Notes under the pieces: model-generated
What the model was told of the DNA's origin: nothing
Databases searched by the model: none
Seen by the model: only the letters and a program-made list of their open reading frames with translations
In this document: piece after piece, positions 49,501-59,900 of the stretch
How the letters are laid out: each line of letters opens with the position of its first letter
Numbering within the stretch: position 1 is the stretch's first letter
Assembly: GCA_030762175.1 (NCBI GenBank)
Contig: CM060838.1
Span: forward strand, 23,926,001 to 23,990,000
Direction: 5' to 3'
DNA from: Metallyticus violacea
Lineage: Eukaryota; Arthropoda; Insecta; Mantodea; Metallyticidae
DNA: 64,000 nucleotides
Translations under genes and position numbers: made by a program

Positions 49501-51661
49501 CAATAAAAACCATTATAGCAACCATTGGTTTAACCAATAATGAAGTATGCGAGAATATGAAGTATGTCCAAATTTGTGGTTCGTGACAAATACTTTAAAG
49601 TTCTTTTGCAACAGTACATTGAAATCAACGATTTTGAAAGAAATAAAATAAAATAAGGAGAAAGAAGAGAAAAAAAATTGGCAAAATACTGTTCTGCAGA
49701 AATACCCAAAATGTTTAAGAAGGTACTAACAATATGCAGTTTACCAAGTGCTGCAGATAAATATAATTTTCAAATCAACTCATTATCCATCAAGTGATGG
49801 TGACCAACTATATGCTTAAGTGCACTGTATGAACATATTAATACATGACTTTCACATAAAAACGTATTCCCCCCACATGTGTGGTGCAGTATTTTGAATC
49901 CCATCTGCTGCGAGCAGCATTCCCCCACTCTTTCTCCTACGTGTGCTATAGACATGTTACTAACTGTAGAATTCCCATAGTGTTCTTCTGTGGTATATTT
50001 GGGAGCTATTGAAGCCACAATTGCAGCAGATAGCTTCAAACTTTTAAAATGCACAAGCATCAAAATCGCCAATACGTAAGGAACTAAAGGTAGATAAATT
50101 GTGTATAAAATATTACTGTTCTTTTGTGAAATATTTTGTGGCTCATAAATAGGCTATGATTGCAGTAGATAGACGCACATGCCCTTGTCCATAATAGCTA
50201 GTTGCAGGGGGTATCTCACTGGAGTGGATGGAATGGTGGCCATCATTTTTTAATTTCTTTCAAACCAAATAAGACTTTTGGGGCATGGGCATAACCAACA
50301 ATTGAGACACTATGCTATATTCACATGGGGATAGCTTACAACAGGTGAAAATAAATACCTTCAACATACCTCTGAGATAATGCAATTACTCCTTTCTCAT
50401 CCACTTTTTGCATAGTGAAGAACAATGCAATTTCTCCTATGATGCCACCAACAGTTAATTTTGCACAATCCTAAATATTCCCTTATACGAAGATGAACTT
50501 TGAATTGACTTCAGTGGATTTACTCCTGCTAACCTTCCTTCAACCCATGCACCCCTTGTGACAGCTCTGGGAAACTGAGAAAGCAATGGTAAATGCTTTC
50601 TGGGTGGAGGCAAAAACATAGCTAATCACTTATGCTTAACATAATGCAACCAACATATTTACATAGTTGCAAACTTTTTCAGATTTCACATATCAATAGT
50701 ATCTAGAATATACAATATTCTAGAATACAATATACAATCAATAGTCTGTTTAGTTCATAAAACTAATTTGTTTGAAATCCAAAGTGGGTATTTTTACTTG
50801 TTATATGACACCCCTTATTATACGAAAATAAGCATTCAATAAGCCGTAATTTCGCCTATATTAAAAAAATTGTACCACTTGGCAAAGGAAATTGAAAGCA
50901 TGCTGTTAACAGGGTACATGAATGACTTCTGCACTTGGAGAAATGATATTTATCTCTAGCATTAACAAGCGATTGAGCAAAACGTTTCTTCTTAATTAAT
51001 ATGTGCAAGAACGAAGAATATCTTCAACTTAATGCAACAGTGCGTAAGAACAGTGAAGCGTATTTCATAAAAATGTATAATATGCCAAGTATACTGAACT
51101 TACGCTTATTCAGAATGCAAGATGAAAGGCTTACCCCCGCTGCCGAAAAAATCTTCTGCACAGAGGCGGATATTTCCGGGCCGATACCATCTCCGGGAAT
51201 AAGCGTAACTGTTTTTCTTTCACTGCTGTAGAAACGGGCAAGAGTTTTGCTATTGGACGCCTGAAAATAAACATTCCTTTTATTCCACAACTTGCTGTCT
51301 AGGTTATAAACGGCACTATTTGAATGAACGTTTTATTCCTGTACAATCGATAAAATTTTTTCCAAACAAGCATTTGCTGAGTTGCACATCTTCGTGTTTT
51401 ACAGATTGCTTTCTTATGCGTGGAATGACAACTATATAAATTTAATTAGAAATTAAGTGCTGTTTGGAAACTACTAAAGTGCCTATTATGTGCCATTTTC
51501 ACCTTTATTCTAGTTTAGCAGTAAAATATATGGAATAATGCTGAGGGTACTTATAAAAATATTTAAAATTAAATGAACATCTCAGACTCCTGGTAAGCCA
51601 TTTTCTGTAAATTAAAGAATTACGAAGATCTTACCACTTTTCTCATGAACTGCGCTGCCAT
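37305..51661 (-). CDS. IDH3A: Isocitrate dehydrogenase [NAD] subunit alpha, mitochondrial (complete, 6 exons)
   Basis: Exons on the minus strand are 51661-51635, 51260-51135, 42904-42732, 41034-40771, 38261-38012 and 37541-37305, all GT-AG. They join to 1077 bases: ATG, 358 residues and TAG. The family catalyses oxidative decarboxylation of isocitrate to 2-oxoglutarate with NAD in the mitochondrial matrix (TCA cycle), as the catalytic subunit of the alpha2-beta-gamma enzyme. Residues 1-26 are basic and acid-free (MAAQFMRKV, then [11 protein letters not shown]), fitting a mitochondrial presequence. [15 protein letters not shown] follows, the usual start of the mature fold. Exon 4 carries the substrate motif [12 protein letters not shown], exon 5 the metal/cofactor signature [11 protein letters not shown], and exon 6 [10 protein letters not shown]. 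Length is close to the family norm of about 366, with no frame breaks or missing motifs. Regulation is not visible. It converges on the GRAMD2-like gene. Confidence 0.96.
38012..38261 (-). CDS. IDH3A: IDH3A exon 5 (metal and cofactor signature)
   Basis: Acceptor TCTGTGCAG, donor GTAAGT. After the split Met it reads [29 protein letters not shown] and [11 protein letters not shown]. The Asp residues of this signature bind the divalent metal. The tail reads GLNGALFES, one residue shorter than the vertebrate GANGVAIFES as I recall it. Confidence 0.96.
38325..38505 (+). mobile_element. Foldback element with best-preserved hammerhead-like loop (copy c), in IDH3A intron
   Basis: The ends are inverted: ATATAATTAAATCATTGTAT at the left and the reverse of it near 38480-38505. 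ACTCTTATTG at 38364-38373 pairs with CAATAAGAGT at 38451-38460. The centre reads CTGATGA (38388), T, GCGGAC, AATT, GTCTGC, GAAA (38412). The six-pair helix has one G-T. Confidence 0.7.
39245..39738 (+). pseudogene. hAT-type transposase remnant (CGGBP1-like C-terminus)
   Basis: Plus-strand reading with frame breaks. [18 protein letters not shown] is followed by [20 protein letters not shown] (39610-39670), which matches the YAPITSVDVERSFS..YK block found in hAT-derived CGGBP1-like proteins. It lies in the IDH3A intron between exons 4 and 5, opposite to the gene. Confidence 0.72.
40128..40155 (+). repeat. Hammerhead-like motif, copy g
   Basis: CTGGTGA, T, a partly decayed helix and GGAACATGTTC. 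The tail AATTCAATGGTAAGTGGAG is shared with copy d. Confidence 0.4.
40771..41034 (-). CDS. IDH3A: IDH3A exon 4 (substrate-binding motif)
   Basis: Acceptor TTTACAG, donor GTAAGT. It starts by completing a Lys codon and encodes [10 protein letters not shown], then the signature [12 protein letters not shown] and VTAVHKANI, containing the arginines, Tyr and Lys of the active site. It ends with two bases of the Met codon shared with exon 5. Confidence 0.97.
41640..41900 (+). mobile_element. LINE C-terminal fragment (RNase H / zinc-knuckle region)
   Basis: Plus-strand reading gives [19 protein letters not shown], then after one stop [20 protein letters not shown] (41800-41858), then MCRHNPKG. This matches the LHRF..IIEDPTC.CG block at the end of R1/Jockey-type LINE ORF2. 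It lies in the IDH3A intron between exons 3 and 4, antisense to the gene. Confidence 0.68.
41906..42105 (+). repeat. SINE family B, 5'-truncated, plus strand
   Basis: AAGTATGGCTTCCTTCGGAA, then GGAAGTAAAGTCGTGGGTCC, CCTCAAGCCTGAAAG and GATGACCTGAGATGTTAAAG follow the family B body. The tRNA head is missing. It directly abuts the LINE fragment at 41.64-41.90 kb. Confidence 0.82.
42732..42904 (-). CDS. IDH3A: IDH3A exon 3
   Basis: Acceptor TTTGATGCAG, donor GTAAGT, 57 codons plus two bases. It encodes [10 protein letters not shown] through [20 protein letters not shown], aligning with the NKMGLKGPL region of animal IDH3A. It is separated from exon 2 by an intron of 8.2 kb full of transposon remnants. 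Confidence 0.95.
43335..43540 (+). repeat. SINE family A with decayed head
   Basis: B-box remnant GTGGTTTAAATCCTGCTGTG, then GGCAAATGCTGGAAGGTATC, CTTAGGCCTGGAATGCTTCC and CCATGTATCATTTCAT. It lies in the IDH3A intron between exons 2 and 3. Confidence 0.78.
43943..44090. mobile_element. Near-perfect foldback element, about 148 bp
   Basis: The left arm 43943-44008 and right arm 44029-44090 are reverse complements apart from a 4-base insertion (GTTG) in the left arm. Arms contain CTACACACTCTTATGCTTCA and its complement. The 20-base centre holds ACCGGTTTCGAGAAC, that is CGAAACCGGT on the minus strand. The flanking ATTGGAACATTCACAGTGAA is shared with copy c near 38300. Confidence 0.85.
45330..46060 (-). 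mobile_element. Tc1/mariner-type transposase remnant in IDH3A intron
   Basis: Minus-strand reading. [19 protein letters not shown], then [20 protein letters not shown] and [12 protein letters not shown] (46030-45840), form the N-terminal helix-turn-helix part. After a gap, [20 protein letters not shown] and [11 protein letters not shown] (45630-45480) include the second catalytic Asp. A shifted frame gives [12 protein letters not shown] near 45370. Multiple breaks; inactive. The 160-aa plus-strand ORF is its antisense. Confidence 0.8.
46603..46865 (-). repeat. SINE family B, minus strand
   Basis: TTTATTTACGGATGCTCTTT, CTTTCAGGCTTGAAGTTCTT, CTTCCCTTCTGAAGGAAGCA and TTTTTACGCCTGAAAA match family B. 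The head has a decayed B box (GGGATTGAACTTGCTC). Confidence 0.83.
47000..47960 (-). mobile_element. hAT transposase remnant in IDH3A intron
   Basis: Minus-strand reading through several frames. [20 protein letters not shown], then [20 protein letters not shown] (47490-47430), is followed by [19 protein letters not shown] (about 47325-47270) and [20 protein letters not shown] (47200-47140). This last block fits the TRWGTWLDAV..Y block of hAT transposases. Order and spacing fit the family; stops and shifts make it inactive. A T run at 47238-47249 breaks the coding frame. Confidence 0.75.
48575..48845 (-). repeat. tRNA-derived SINE, family D, minus strand
   Basis: On the minus strand the head reads CTGCTAAGTGGTTAGCATTG (A box), then CTAGGTTCAATTCCCAG (B box) near 48790, followed by a body of about 200 bp down to 48575. 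It differs from families A-C. Confidence 0.65.
49100..49320 (+). mobile_element. Tc1/mariner transposase C-terminal fragment
   Basis: Plus-strand reading: [20 protein letters not shown] from 49111, matching the WPPRSPDL.P.DFYLWG block, then a broken [13 protein letters not shown] and [12 protein letters not shown]-terminal part. The third catalytic Asp position (DYYLWG) is present. It may belong to the same family as 45.33-46.06 kb but lies on the other strand. Confidence 0.75.
49321..51134. other. Remainder of IDH3A intron 2
   Basis: No recognisable element. A 100-residue minus-strand ORF at 49770-50072 has no domain I recognise and no splice context; left uncalled. Confidence 0.4.
51135..51260 (-). 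CDS. IDH3A: IDH3A exon 2
   Basis: Acceptor TTATTTTCAG, donor GTAAGC, 42 codons. It encodes the end of the presequence (ARFYSSERK) and [15 protein letters not shown], the conserved N-terminal strand and helix of isocitrate/isopropylmalate dehydrogenases. The long ORF reading past the donor is intronic. Confidence 0.94.
51635..51661 (-). CDS. IDH3A: IDH3A coding exon 1 (start of presequence)
   Basis: ATG at 51661-51659, nine codons (MAAQFMRKV), then donor GTAAGA. The bases just upstream of the ATG (toward 51720) form a short 5' UTR candidate. Phase 0 joins the next exon exactly. Confidence 0.85.
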
Positions 51662-51719
51662 CTTGAAATGCAGAGGCAGTCTTTTCCTTATTGTCGAACA
51701 AACCTCTATCTACCGAGAG

Positions 51720-53300
51720 AAAATCCAAATAAATCACTTCAGTCACTTTACGGAATATTTCAGTTTGTTATTTGGCCGAGAGATGACACTGTGGCATCAA
51801 ATTAGCATAAATCAACGATAACCTAAGGCATTAATGATTCTCTTCGGCCAAACTTGGCGACCATATAACATGTTCTTATTAAGCATTTGGAGCGTTCAGA
51901 GTATTATTATAACTATTATATTTCTAGCACGTTCATCTCCATTAGTTCAGGTAAGTCAAGGGGGAAAAACTTGAACGCATTTCTATTATAAGAGGTAGGA
52001 CGTTATGGCAAGAGTTTTGACTATTGCTGTTCCCCTGGGCAAGCTCATTGCCCCCGCATGGGCTTCCAAACAAAAACTTTTTACTGAAAAACTGTCTATG
52101 TAAATGCTTAACTTATGTATATTATGTACCTGTAAGGCTGCCCCATGTACCAGCCCAGGGAATTATAGTTCAATAAAAAATCAATGAACAATGACCATTG
52201 CATAAGTTGTACCCCACAAGAATCTACACTAGTGGGGCATAGTTCTATAAACATGGCTTGCCAAATACCGCACAATTGTTTGTATGAAATGCGCTTCTAT
52301 TTTCTCTAGTATGGTTTTCTTGGAGCGAAAGATTAAATGTCGCGATTGGGTTGTACAGATTGTTATGGTATATAATCCTGTTTATAGTGTTAAAATTATC
52401 ACTCACAATCCCTGTTCAATACAAATGGCGTTAAAGAAGTCTCAAGTTCTTTCCAATGGTTTAAGGCCTCTCAAAGAAACTTTATGCAGTCCGTGCTTCA
52501 ATAGTGCAACAGTAACTTTGATCCTAATTGTAAAACATTAAAAAGACCAAAAATGCCTTCTATAAGAAAACGAATTTAACATTTGTTACAGAGTGTCGAG
52601 GAAACATCCAACCGTTTCAAATAATGGATGCATGAAGATTATTAAAGACTGAAAGGAAAAGTATAATGGGCTTTTTTCTTTCAAAAAGCACAGGGATAAG
52701 TTCTCGTTAAACTTCAGTCTTACGCGAGGTGCACTTTAGCAGAGATCGTAATGCATCGAAGACACACAGAGCTGTTCATTAAGATGGAGGATGCTCAGAG
52801 CCTATGCCGATTTCTTCCTGATCCAGTGAAGATTTTTTCACAAGGCCATCAAAAGTTCGTTCATGTTTTGATGTCAGTAACTATGAATAAGTGGAGGGGT
52901 GACGGGGGAATATTACCCTCTACACATAGTCAATCTCCCCCTTTCCAACTGAGTTCAAATAGTTACTAATGGTAATACAACAATACTTTGTGAGAAAGAG
53001 TTGGATCTAACTAATGGCATTGAAAACATTTTATTTGCAGATTTATGCTTTCTGTTGTTAGACAAAGAAACGCTGAAATTGATTAAAAATGCTGGACAAC
53101 AATGTAGTCCGTAGAATGTTAACCATTTTAATAAAGCATTTGTGTTTTACACTTATACCGACAGGTCTTTGTGTATAGGAACAAGATGTACATCCAGCAA
53201 ATTACATTTGTCTGATATTCATGAAGACTGTTTATAGACTGACATTTAAACTTATTGCTTCAAATGTGAAACTGAATCATCTTCAAAATTTATTATCAAA
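51720..53300. other. Upstream flank of IDH3A
   Basis: It should contain the IDH3A promoter, but I see no clear TATA or CpG-rich core. ORFs at 52284-52541 and 52751-52969 have no recognised domain. Confidence 0.35.
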
Positions 53301-53309
53301 CTGAAATTA

Positions 53310-53440
53310 GATATAGAGAGCTTAAACCGTTCATTTAATGGTGGTACCATTAACAACAGCTACTACTGAAAGATCGTTCAGTGCCAAATTGAATAATGGG
53401 TGCAAAAAGAAATCCGTGAGAAACGCAGTGTGAGAATCCA
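53310..53440 (+). mobile_element. hAT C-terminal (hATC) fragment
   Basis: Plus-strand VPLTTATTERSFSAKLNN at about 53342-53395 matches the conserved hATC dimerisation motif (LPVTTATVERSFS). The surroundings are too decayed to extend safely. Confidence 0.62.
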
Positions 53441-54204
53441 CACAGCAGCATGAGAATCCATCGAAGGAAAAAATGTTCCAGATAAAGATTCTAAACAGGA
53501 TATTGGAGGGCTATGCTTGCAAGAAACAAAAGAATAGTTTGATTTTTAAGAGGATTGCAACTACGCACATGTTTAGATATGGTACCATCCAAAAATATAG
53601 ATGCTCTATTGTGTGTGTTTGTGCATACATATGCAAGTTTAAGTGCTGTAAATGAAAAAAACGTGTTTAGATGATGTGATTTGTATTGCCTCGTGTTCTT
53701 GATACAGTTGATATTAATATGTCGTGACTTGTAATGTTTCACCAATTTTATTTTACCTCTACCCTTTAGAAGTTCACGTCATTTTTTTTAAACAAGTCAA
53801 TTAATAAGCACAAACGATTTGCATGCCAGGGTGTAACAATAAAAAGTATTTTGAGTGTAAACCTGACATCCTGAGTTATACTTTAGTTCTGAATCATAGT
53901 TTCCAAATTTATATTTTCAGTGCAGAAATTTATTGTAAATCAGTTTACAAAGAATATAAATATTCCCATGATTGTAAACCGTTCATAATATTTATGGAAT
54001 ATACAGTGTCCGAACAAAGGGGGCAATGGGGAGGATTTACCCCTTTCGCCAAAGGATTTTCCTGATTCGTCAAATAAAAATTCCTTTGTTTCCAGGAAAA
54101 AAAAATTCTCATTTCATAAAAGTCAATGTGTAACGCAAGTTTTAAAATTCCAATGCAATTGCTCTGGGAACATGCATTTGCGTTTTATCATAATTACGTT
54201 CTGC

Positions 54205-54262
54205 AAAATAGATCCTGGCCGGGTTTGAACCCGCCATCTTGGGTTTATAAGGCAAGTATGTG
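54205..54262 (-). repeat. SINE family B head fragment, minus strand
   Basis: ATCCTGGCCGGGTTTGAACC, then TTTATAAGGCAAGTATG, corresponds to the tRNA-like head of family B (compare 61410-61460). The body is absent. Confidence 0.6.
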
Positions 54263-54489
54263 TTATGATGGTGAAATGTTAAGTCCTTATGTAACATTTT
54301 TAAATAAGTACATTCAAATACTGACACTTCATTATCCTTTTTAGTATATTTATTGGTGAAACATTAAGGGAATTGTTGCAAAGGATACAAGCCATACCAA
54401 TGTCTTCCGCAGAATGTGACAGGGGTATTAGTCTCACAAAAACGTTATTACTAAACTCCGGAATCGAGTACAAAAATAAGCATTAACAT

Positions 54490-54850
54490 CTGTGTAATTT
54501 TATAGAACATATTTGTAGGTTATACTTGTGTGACCTAACATTATAATATTGGACTTCTGTGTAATTTTATAGAACATATTTGTAGGTTATACTTGTGTGA
54601 CCTAACATTATAATATTGGACTTCTGTGTAATTTTATAGAACATATTTGTAGGTTATACTTGTGTGACCTAACATTATAATATTGGACTTCTGTGTAATT
54701 TTATAGAACATATTTGTAGGTTATACTTGTGTGACCTAACATTATAATATTGGACTTCTGTGTAATTTTATAGAACATATTTGTAGGTTATACTTGTGTG
54801 ACATAACATTATAATATTGGACTTCTGTGTAATTTTATAGAACATATTCG
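54490..54850. repeat. 67-bp minisatellite, about 5.4 copies
   Basis: Units start at 54490, 54557, 54624, 54691, 54758 and 54825 (CTGTGTAATTTTATAGAACA each time). The first five are complete. The fifth has one C-to-A change (GTGACATAAC). The sixth breaks off after AACATATTCGTC near 54850. Copies are otherwise nearly identical. Confidence 0.97.
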
Positions 54851-55099
54851 TCAGCACTTTGCCTAATACAAGAGTTATAGTCAGGGCCATTCACTGTTTA
54901 CGCCACAGAGAATCCTTGAACCTGCATTTCAAGTGATAACTTAAATCGACACTGTATTACGTAATGGACCGAAGAAATGTATGCAGCTGAATTCAGTTTC
55001 CGAAGGTCAAGAGTTGCCTTGAATGTGCTGATGTGCAAATTTACGTGTACTTTTAATTTTTTCTTATTCATCGCCTTAACGCCTGATGTACCCAAATGA

Positions 55100-55272
55100 A
55101 TGGTCGAGATCGCCTAGGCTTGGGTTCGTGAAGGAGGTCTCGCCACCCCCCTCCCCCATAACTGAGGTTTACGCAGAATAACATCCTAAACTTAAGTCTG
55201 GAACGCTTCCTTCCTAAACTTATTTTCAATTAATCCTTTCATCTCATGTGTCACCAGTGTCCATCGCCTCTT
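55100..55272 (+). repeat. SINE family A, degraded
   Basis: Head TGGTCGAGATCGCCTAGGC, then CTAAACTTAAGTCTGGAACG, CTTCCTTCC, CATCTCATGTGTCACCAGTG and CCATCGCC. The B box is damaged by a C-rich stretch. Confidence 0.75.
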
Positions 55273-55489
55273 AAACCACACAATACTTAAAGGCTATTTG
55301 AGTTAAGAGCCGGTTGAGTATGGCTGCTTAATAAAAAAAAATAGTTGTCAAGGTCATATACTGACTACACGTGCAAGTATTAACTTGGAATTAGTTTAAG
55401 GGAGGCTTTGTTAGCGAGTAGATATGCTTTCGTATGTTACTCAGTGTTTTCATTGTGTGTAAATTATGTGCTACATATTTTATATATTT

Positions 55490-55765
55490 GACTTATTTAA
55501 GGACGCTCTTTAACATCTCAGGTCAACAGTATCTCATTCAAATCAAGGCGTGAAACGGCCGATAAATTTTGCTCAAACACCTCTTCTTTCAGGCTTGAGG
55601 TTCTTTTATACGTTGACACAAACCGGCGGCTTTATTACCCTTCCGAAGAAAGTCATACTTAGGATTTTTATGCCCGAAAAAAATCCATCGATCCCAAGCC
55701 TGGTTTGAATCTTTAGGGTCTACGAGGCAAGTATGGTTACCACTAGACCATTTGGTCCGACTACT
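55490..55765 (-). repeat. SINE family B, minus strand, near full length
   Basis: TTATTTAAGGACGCTCTTTA, TTCAGGCTTGAGGTTCTTTT, CCTTCCGAAGAAAGTCATAC and GGATTTTTATGCCCGAAAA. The head region is CGAGGCAAGTATGGTTACCA, with B box decayed to GGTTTGAATCTTT. Confidence 0.85.
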
Positions 55766-58700
55766 TTTACATATCGTCACGATCCTTGTTTCCTATTCCT
55801 AAAATTCCTAATGCTGCAACATCTAAAGTAGGAGAATGAAATTATCTATTCACTTGACTCTACTGGCGAGAGTACCTTTTTTGTTGTTAAAATTAACTCT
55901 TGTTTTTCACTGGATCACATTTTAAGATTTATTACATTCTTCTGGTTTATCAAAGAGTGAGTGTTACAGTTGTTACATACCCTTTCTTACATAGTTGCGC
56001 CGCAATTAACGGACATTTTCTTAAAAGTAATTCTTCCCACTCCAATAATTAACGAATACACTACTACATTCTAAACAATACATACGACACAATATAGTAT
56101 TGAAGACTGGGTTTAATGTACAATACATATGTTTAAACGAATTCTTGCAGAGAAGGGGTAAGGCGATTCACAAGAAAATATCCTGGCTAACGTGTTCCAA
56201 GTAGAGAAAGTGTTTGCCAACTCATTAAAAACTTACGAGAGGATCACTCATTGATAAGAAACGTGTTCCGAGCCGTCTTTATCTTACGGAAAAAGTTAAA
56301 TAAAATTTTCTACGCAGATGCCGGCAATGAATTGCCGCCGAGGGGCATCATTTTCAATATCTCTTATAACAAAGAGTGGTGCTTATTTTTATCAATTTTA
56401 ATAGAATCTTTTATGCTTTCAGTAAAAATATAAATAAAATGCTAACTTTATGCGCGGAGGCTTTAACCTCCTTAGTCCGTAGCTCAACGATCTCTCTGTA
56501 GTAAAAGGTGCGTTAAATATGAATAGAAGTAACCCCTAATATAATTACACATGCGTTGCTGATGCGGTTGCTTATAAGAACCTGGTTAGCACTATAATGT
56601 TTTTCAAATAATTCGAGTCGTCCATTATCGAAATGAAAATTGCATCTCTATATGTAATATAAATTAAATGCATTCTTCTTTTTTTTTTCTTCTTATTCTA
56701 CTCTCCTTTTCCGTGGCGTTCAATGAAATGTTCTTTCTCTCTAAGGGAACCGTTCACTTTGTTCAACGTTTTTTCAGGTTTTAATGTATAGTTTTCACTT
56801 TAGTCAAGTTTTGTTTAATTTTCGTACAGATCATTTCAATTTCATTCTCAGATTTCCCTGGAGAGTACAAAATACGCAACTATACAGAGGTTGGATTTCG
56901 AGGTGATGTGAAATTTAAAGAATACGTCTGATAATTAGGTTTCCAAAAGATTACTTTGTAATATAGTGTCACGAAACAACTTTTTCAGTTCGAAAGAAAT
57001 ACTTGTGATCCAGTCAAATATATCAACTCATGTTTTAGATCCCAGTTTCCATTCCAAGTATCATCAATATAATTACGTAATATTTTTTGAAGTTTTCTTT
57101 AGACAAGAAAACAGGTAACATAAAAAGAAATATATAGTGAAGAAAGGACATTATGAAACTAAAGCTATCTATTAGCTAAGCTGCGTAAGCGGGTGGTAAT
57201 GGAAGATTTCTACGGTTGGGGATACCGAGCTTACAGAGAGTGGACCGAACTTTAGATGACATGTGGTCAGTTAACCAACATAAGTCAAAGCTAAATGCAT
57301 TACAAAATTTAAATATATAATCTCACGCAAAAAAATTATTGCTTTTGTTATAATGGAGCATATTATAGCTTTTAATGAAGACATATTTAATTTATTTTCT
57401 GAAATACTGCTATATGCTTTCAAAGTGAATATTTTAGAAAACTAATTATATGAGCTAATTATTTCGATTGTATAGCTATCAACCTTGATGCATTGAGGGC
57501 TTATCGTCTTCCAGGGTTTTATTATTTTATTGTGTGAAGATAAAACATTAACACTCTTGGAAAAATAGGTCGATGATTCAATATCATATACCGTAAAGAG
57601 CACAATTCTACCAAATTTAATGCATTGCTTCGAGAATGATGTCTCATGCCTACATAGTTTAGAAGAAAGGAAAATGCTATAGCGAAACAAGTTTAGGAGA
57701 ATTTATCTGCTTCTATTGGCATCACTGCATAACATGAACATTAGTTACGCTACCGCTCATTAATTTCAATACACCATGTGATTTCCTGATATTTCTAAGG
57801 GGAAGAAAAATCAACAAATAGAGCAGAACAAAAATGTGTTTATTAGATCAAAAATAATGACAAAATATTCCATTACGAGAAACAAAGAGTTTTTTTTTTT
57901 TCATCCACGTATTCTCCCTTAGAAACAACTACTTAAAAATTCGAAGCATTTGGCTTAGAAGTACTCACAGGTATTATGATCTTATACTCTACCGCACTTG
58001 TGATTAACTTCCCAAAGATAGACCAAATTTCCTAAGTGTAACTCCCGGGTATCTCTACCCACTTTGTTGATAAATAGTTTACTTGGGCCTAGAACGTGGA
58101 GAGTTCCTATTGCTTAAGAAATTTTATCGTTGTAGTTAACAAAACTTTTTAATTTTTGATTTTTTTTAAATTAACAAACAGGAATATCAATTTAGTTATG
58201 TATGTTTCAAAATTAGCAATTCTATTGGTCAAATTCAAAATTTTGCACTATAGCAATTATATGGCTGAGATGCAACAACACTACAAACCTCACCTCATAA
58301 AAGTGAACTAATACATGTCAACATTTATGTCATTTATTTGTTTTGTGTGTGTGTTTTTTTTATTTTTATTTATTACATTTAACAATAAAGGATTCTGTTA
58401 TTAACAAGAATCAGCTGGCACGAGCTCAATTTCCATTTTTATTAGTTAATTAGAACTCGGAAAATATTTTTATTTGCATAATATTGTCATGGCACCAAAA
58501 GATCTACGTCCAGGTGCCTCACCCAAAGATATCACGAACCTGGCTCATTTGCCAACAAATTTCACGTTCTACGACATCCAAATATGAGAGCGTAACTCTA
58601 TAATGTTCACCTAATTTAATAAATAGTCACATTACAATTGTACTGACTTAGCTGGAAGAGAATTTGTTCAAATAAGCGCTACTATCCAATTATAAAAGTT

Positions 58701-59690
58701 ATTATAGAATTTCTGATCGATCAGAAATTAGAAATAGGAATTACTGCGTACTTAATGCGCAATTCCTTCATTATATCGGACTGGCTCCGACTGGTGCTTT
58801 CTTAACTGTTTCCCAAGCTTTCCTCAAGAGGGAAGATTTCAAACCATCAAGCAAGATACAACAAATAACTGTTCCCTTCCCGAATTTCCCCTAGATGCAG
58901 TTAACCATGGTTTCAAAATATCGAACGACTCCAATTAGTAATACCTACAACTATCTATGCAATATGTGTGCTACAATATATTGTAATAGTTCCAAAGTTT
59001 AAATTTCATTGATAAAATTTAACATTCCTCCTTTTTACAGTGGACTATTTATTTATCTTTATGTCAAATCATGCAGTTACTATTGTTAGGTAAATTTTCT
59101 CATGTTTTAAGTATGTTCGAAAATGGGGAATTTGAATTGCATCTTTGTTGGCCATAAAAGAACTCGGCAGACCTTGTTGCTGATGTGTTCTCTGCCTGAA
59201 AACATCCATTTGGTATCTACAGACTTGCACATTATCATATATTGCTACTTGTTTTTAACTAGTGCAAAAAATGCTTTATCTTTTGTTTCTACCTTGTATT
59301 GGTCTTTCATATATTACTATTAAAATGGTGCCACTGCATGCTTAGTATATTGTTTTTTGGTGTTTTAACATTCGGCTGGTAGTAAGGTTTCTCACAGTGC
59401 CCAAATAAAAGTTATAAAATCTTCGATTGATTTAACCAATCTTTCGATCTTTTTCGTCTATAAAACTACATAATCTTTATCTATTTTAGGTAATAACTAA
59501 TAACTTGTTATCTTCGAAAGCACTGTTTCCTTCTAGGACAGCAATATGCACTGGTTTGCATTATTTTACTTGTTCCCTTCAACCTGATATTAGCCGAGTG
59601 CACACAGATAATTCCAACTTGCATAGCAAAGCCTCCGAAGGTATCAGTTACGGAATTATTTGATCGCATTACTAAATAATAGCAATACTA
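55766..59690. other. Non-coding stretch without recognised elements
   Basis: AT-rich, with short homopolymer tracts (T runs near 56680, 57890 and 58350). No gene, RNA or known repeat seen. Confidence 0.4.
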
Positions 59691-59734
59691 CCAATAATTG
59701 AGGCACGGCACAAAGAAGCTTGGTACAAAGCTGG

Positions 59735-59900
59735 TAGCATTGTGTAATGTAACCAGAGAGCTTATTACCCGCCAGAGGGCAAATGTCTGCCGCCCATTGT
59801 TCTGCGTCTTGACAGGCAGCACAATCAATGTGGTGCGGCGATTAGCCCGCCCGGAGCTGATATTCATCCTCGCCTTCTTGTGTCATCCATACACTGCCTA
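59735..59900. other. GC-richer island, candidate conserved non-coding element
   Basis: It stands out from its surroundings: CCCGCCAGAGGGCAAATG, GTGCGGCGATTAGCCCGCCC, CATCCTCGCC. It contains ATTGTT and ACAAT about 25 bases apart and GCGATTAGCCC. A 67-residue ORF (59698-59901) covers it but has no recognised domain. Confidence 0.3.

Noticed and set aside
49770..50072. 100-residue minus-strand ORF in the IDH3A intron
   Set aside because: No domain recognised and no splice signals flanking in frame; left uncalled rather than named.
51024..51134. Extension of the IDH3A exon 2 reading frame past 51135
   Set aside because: A canonical donor GTAAGC starts at 51134 and the next exon resumes the conserved protein; the extension has no similarity.
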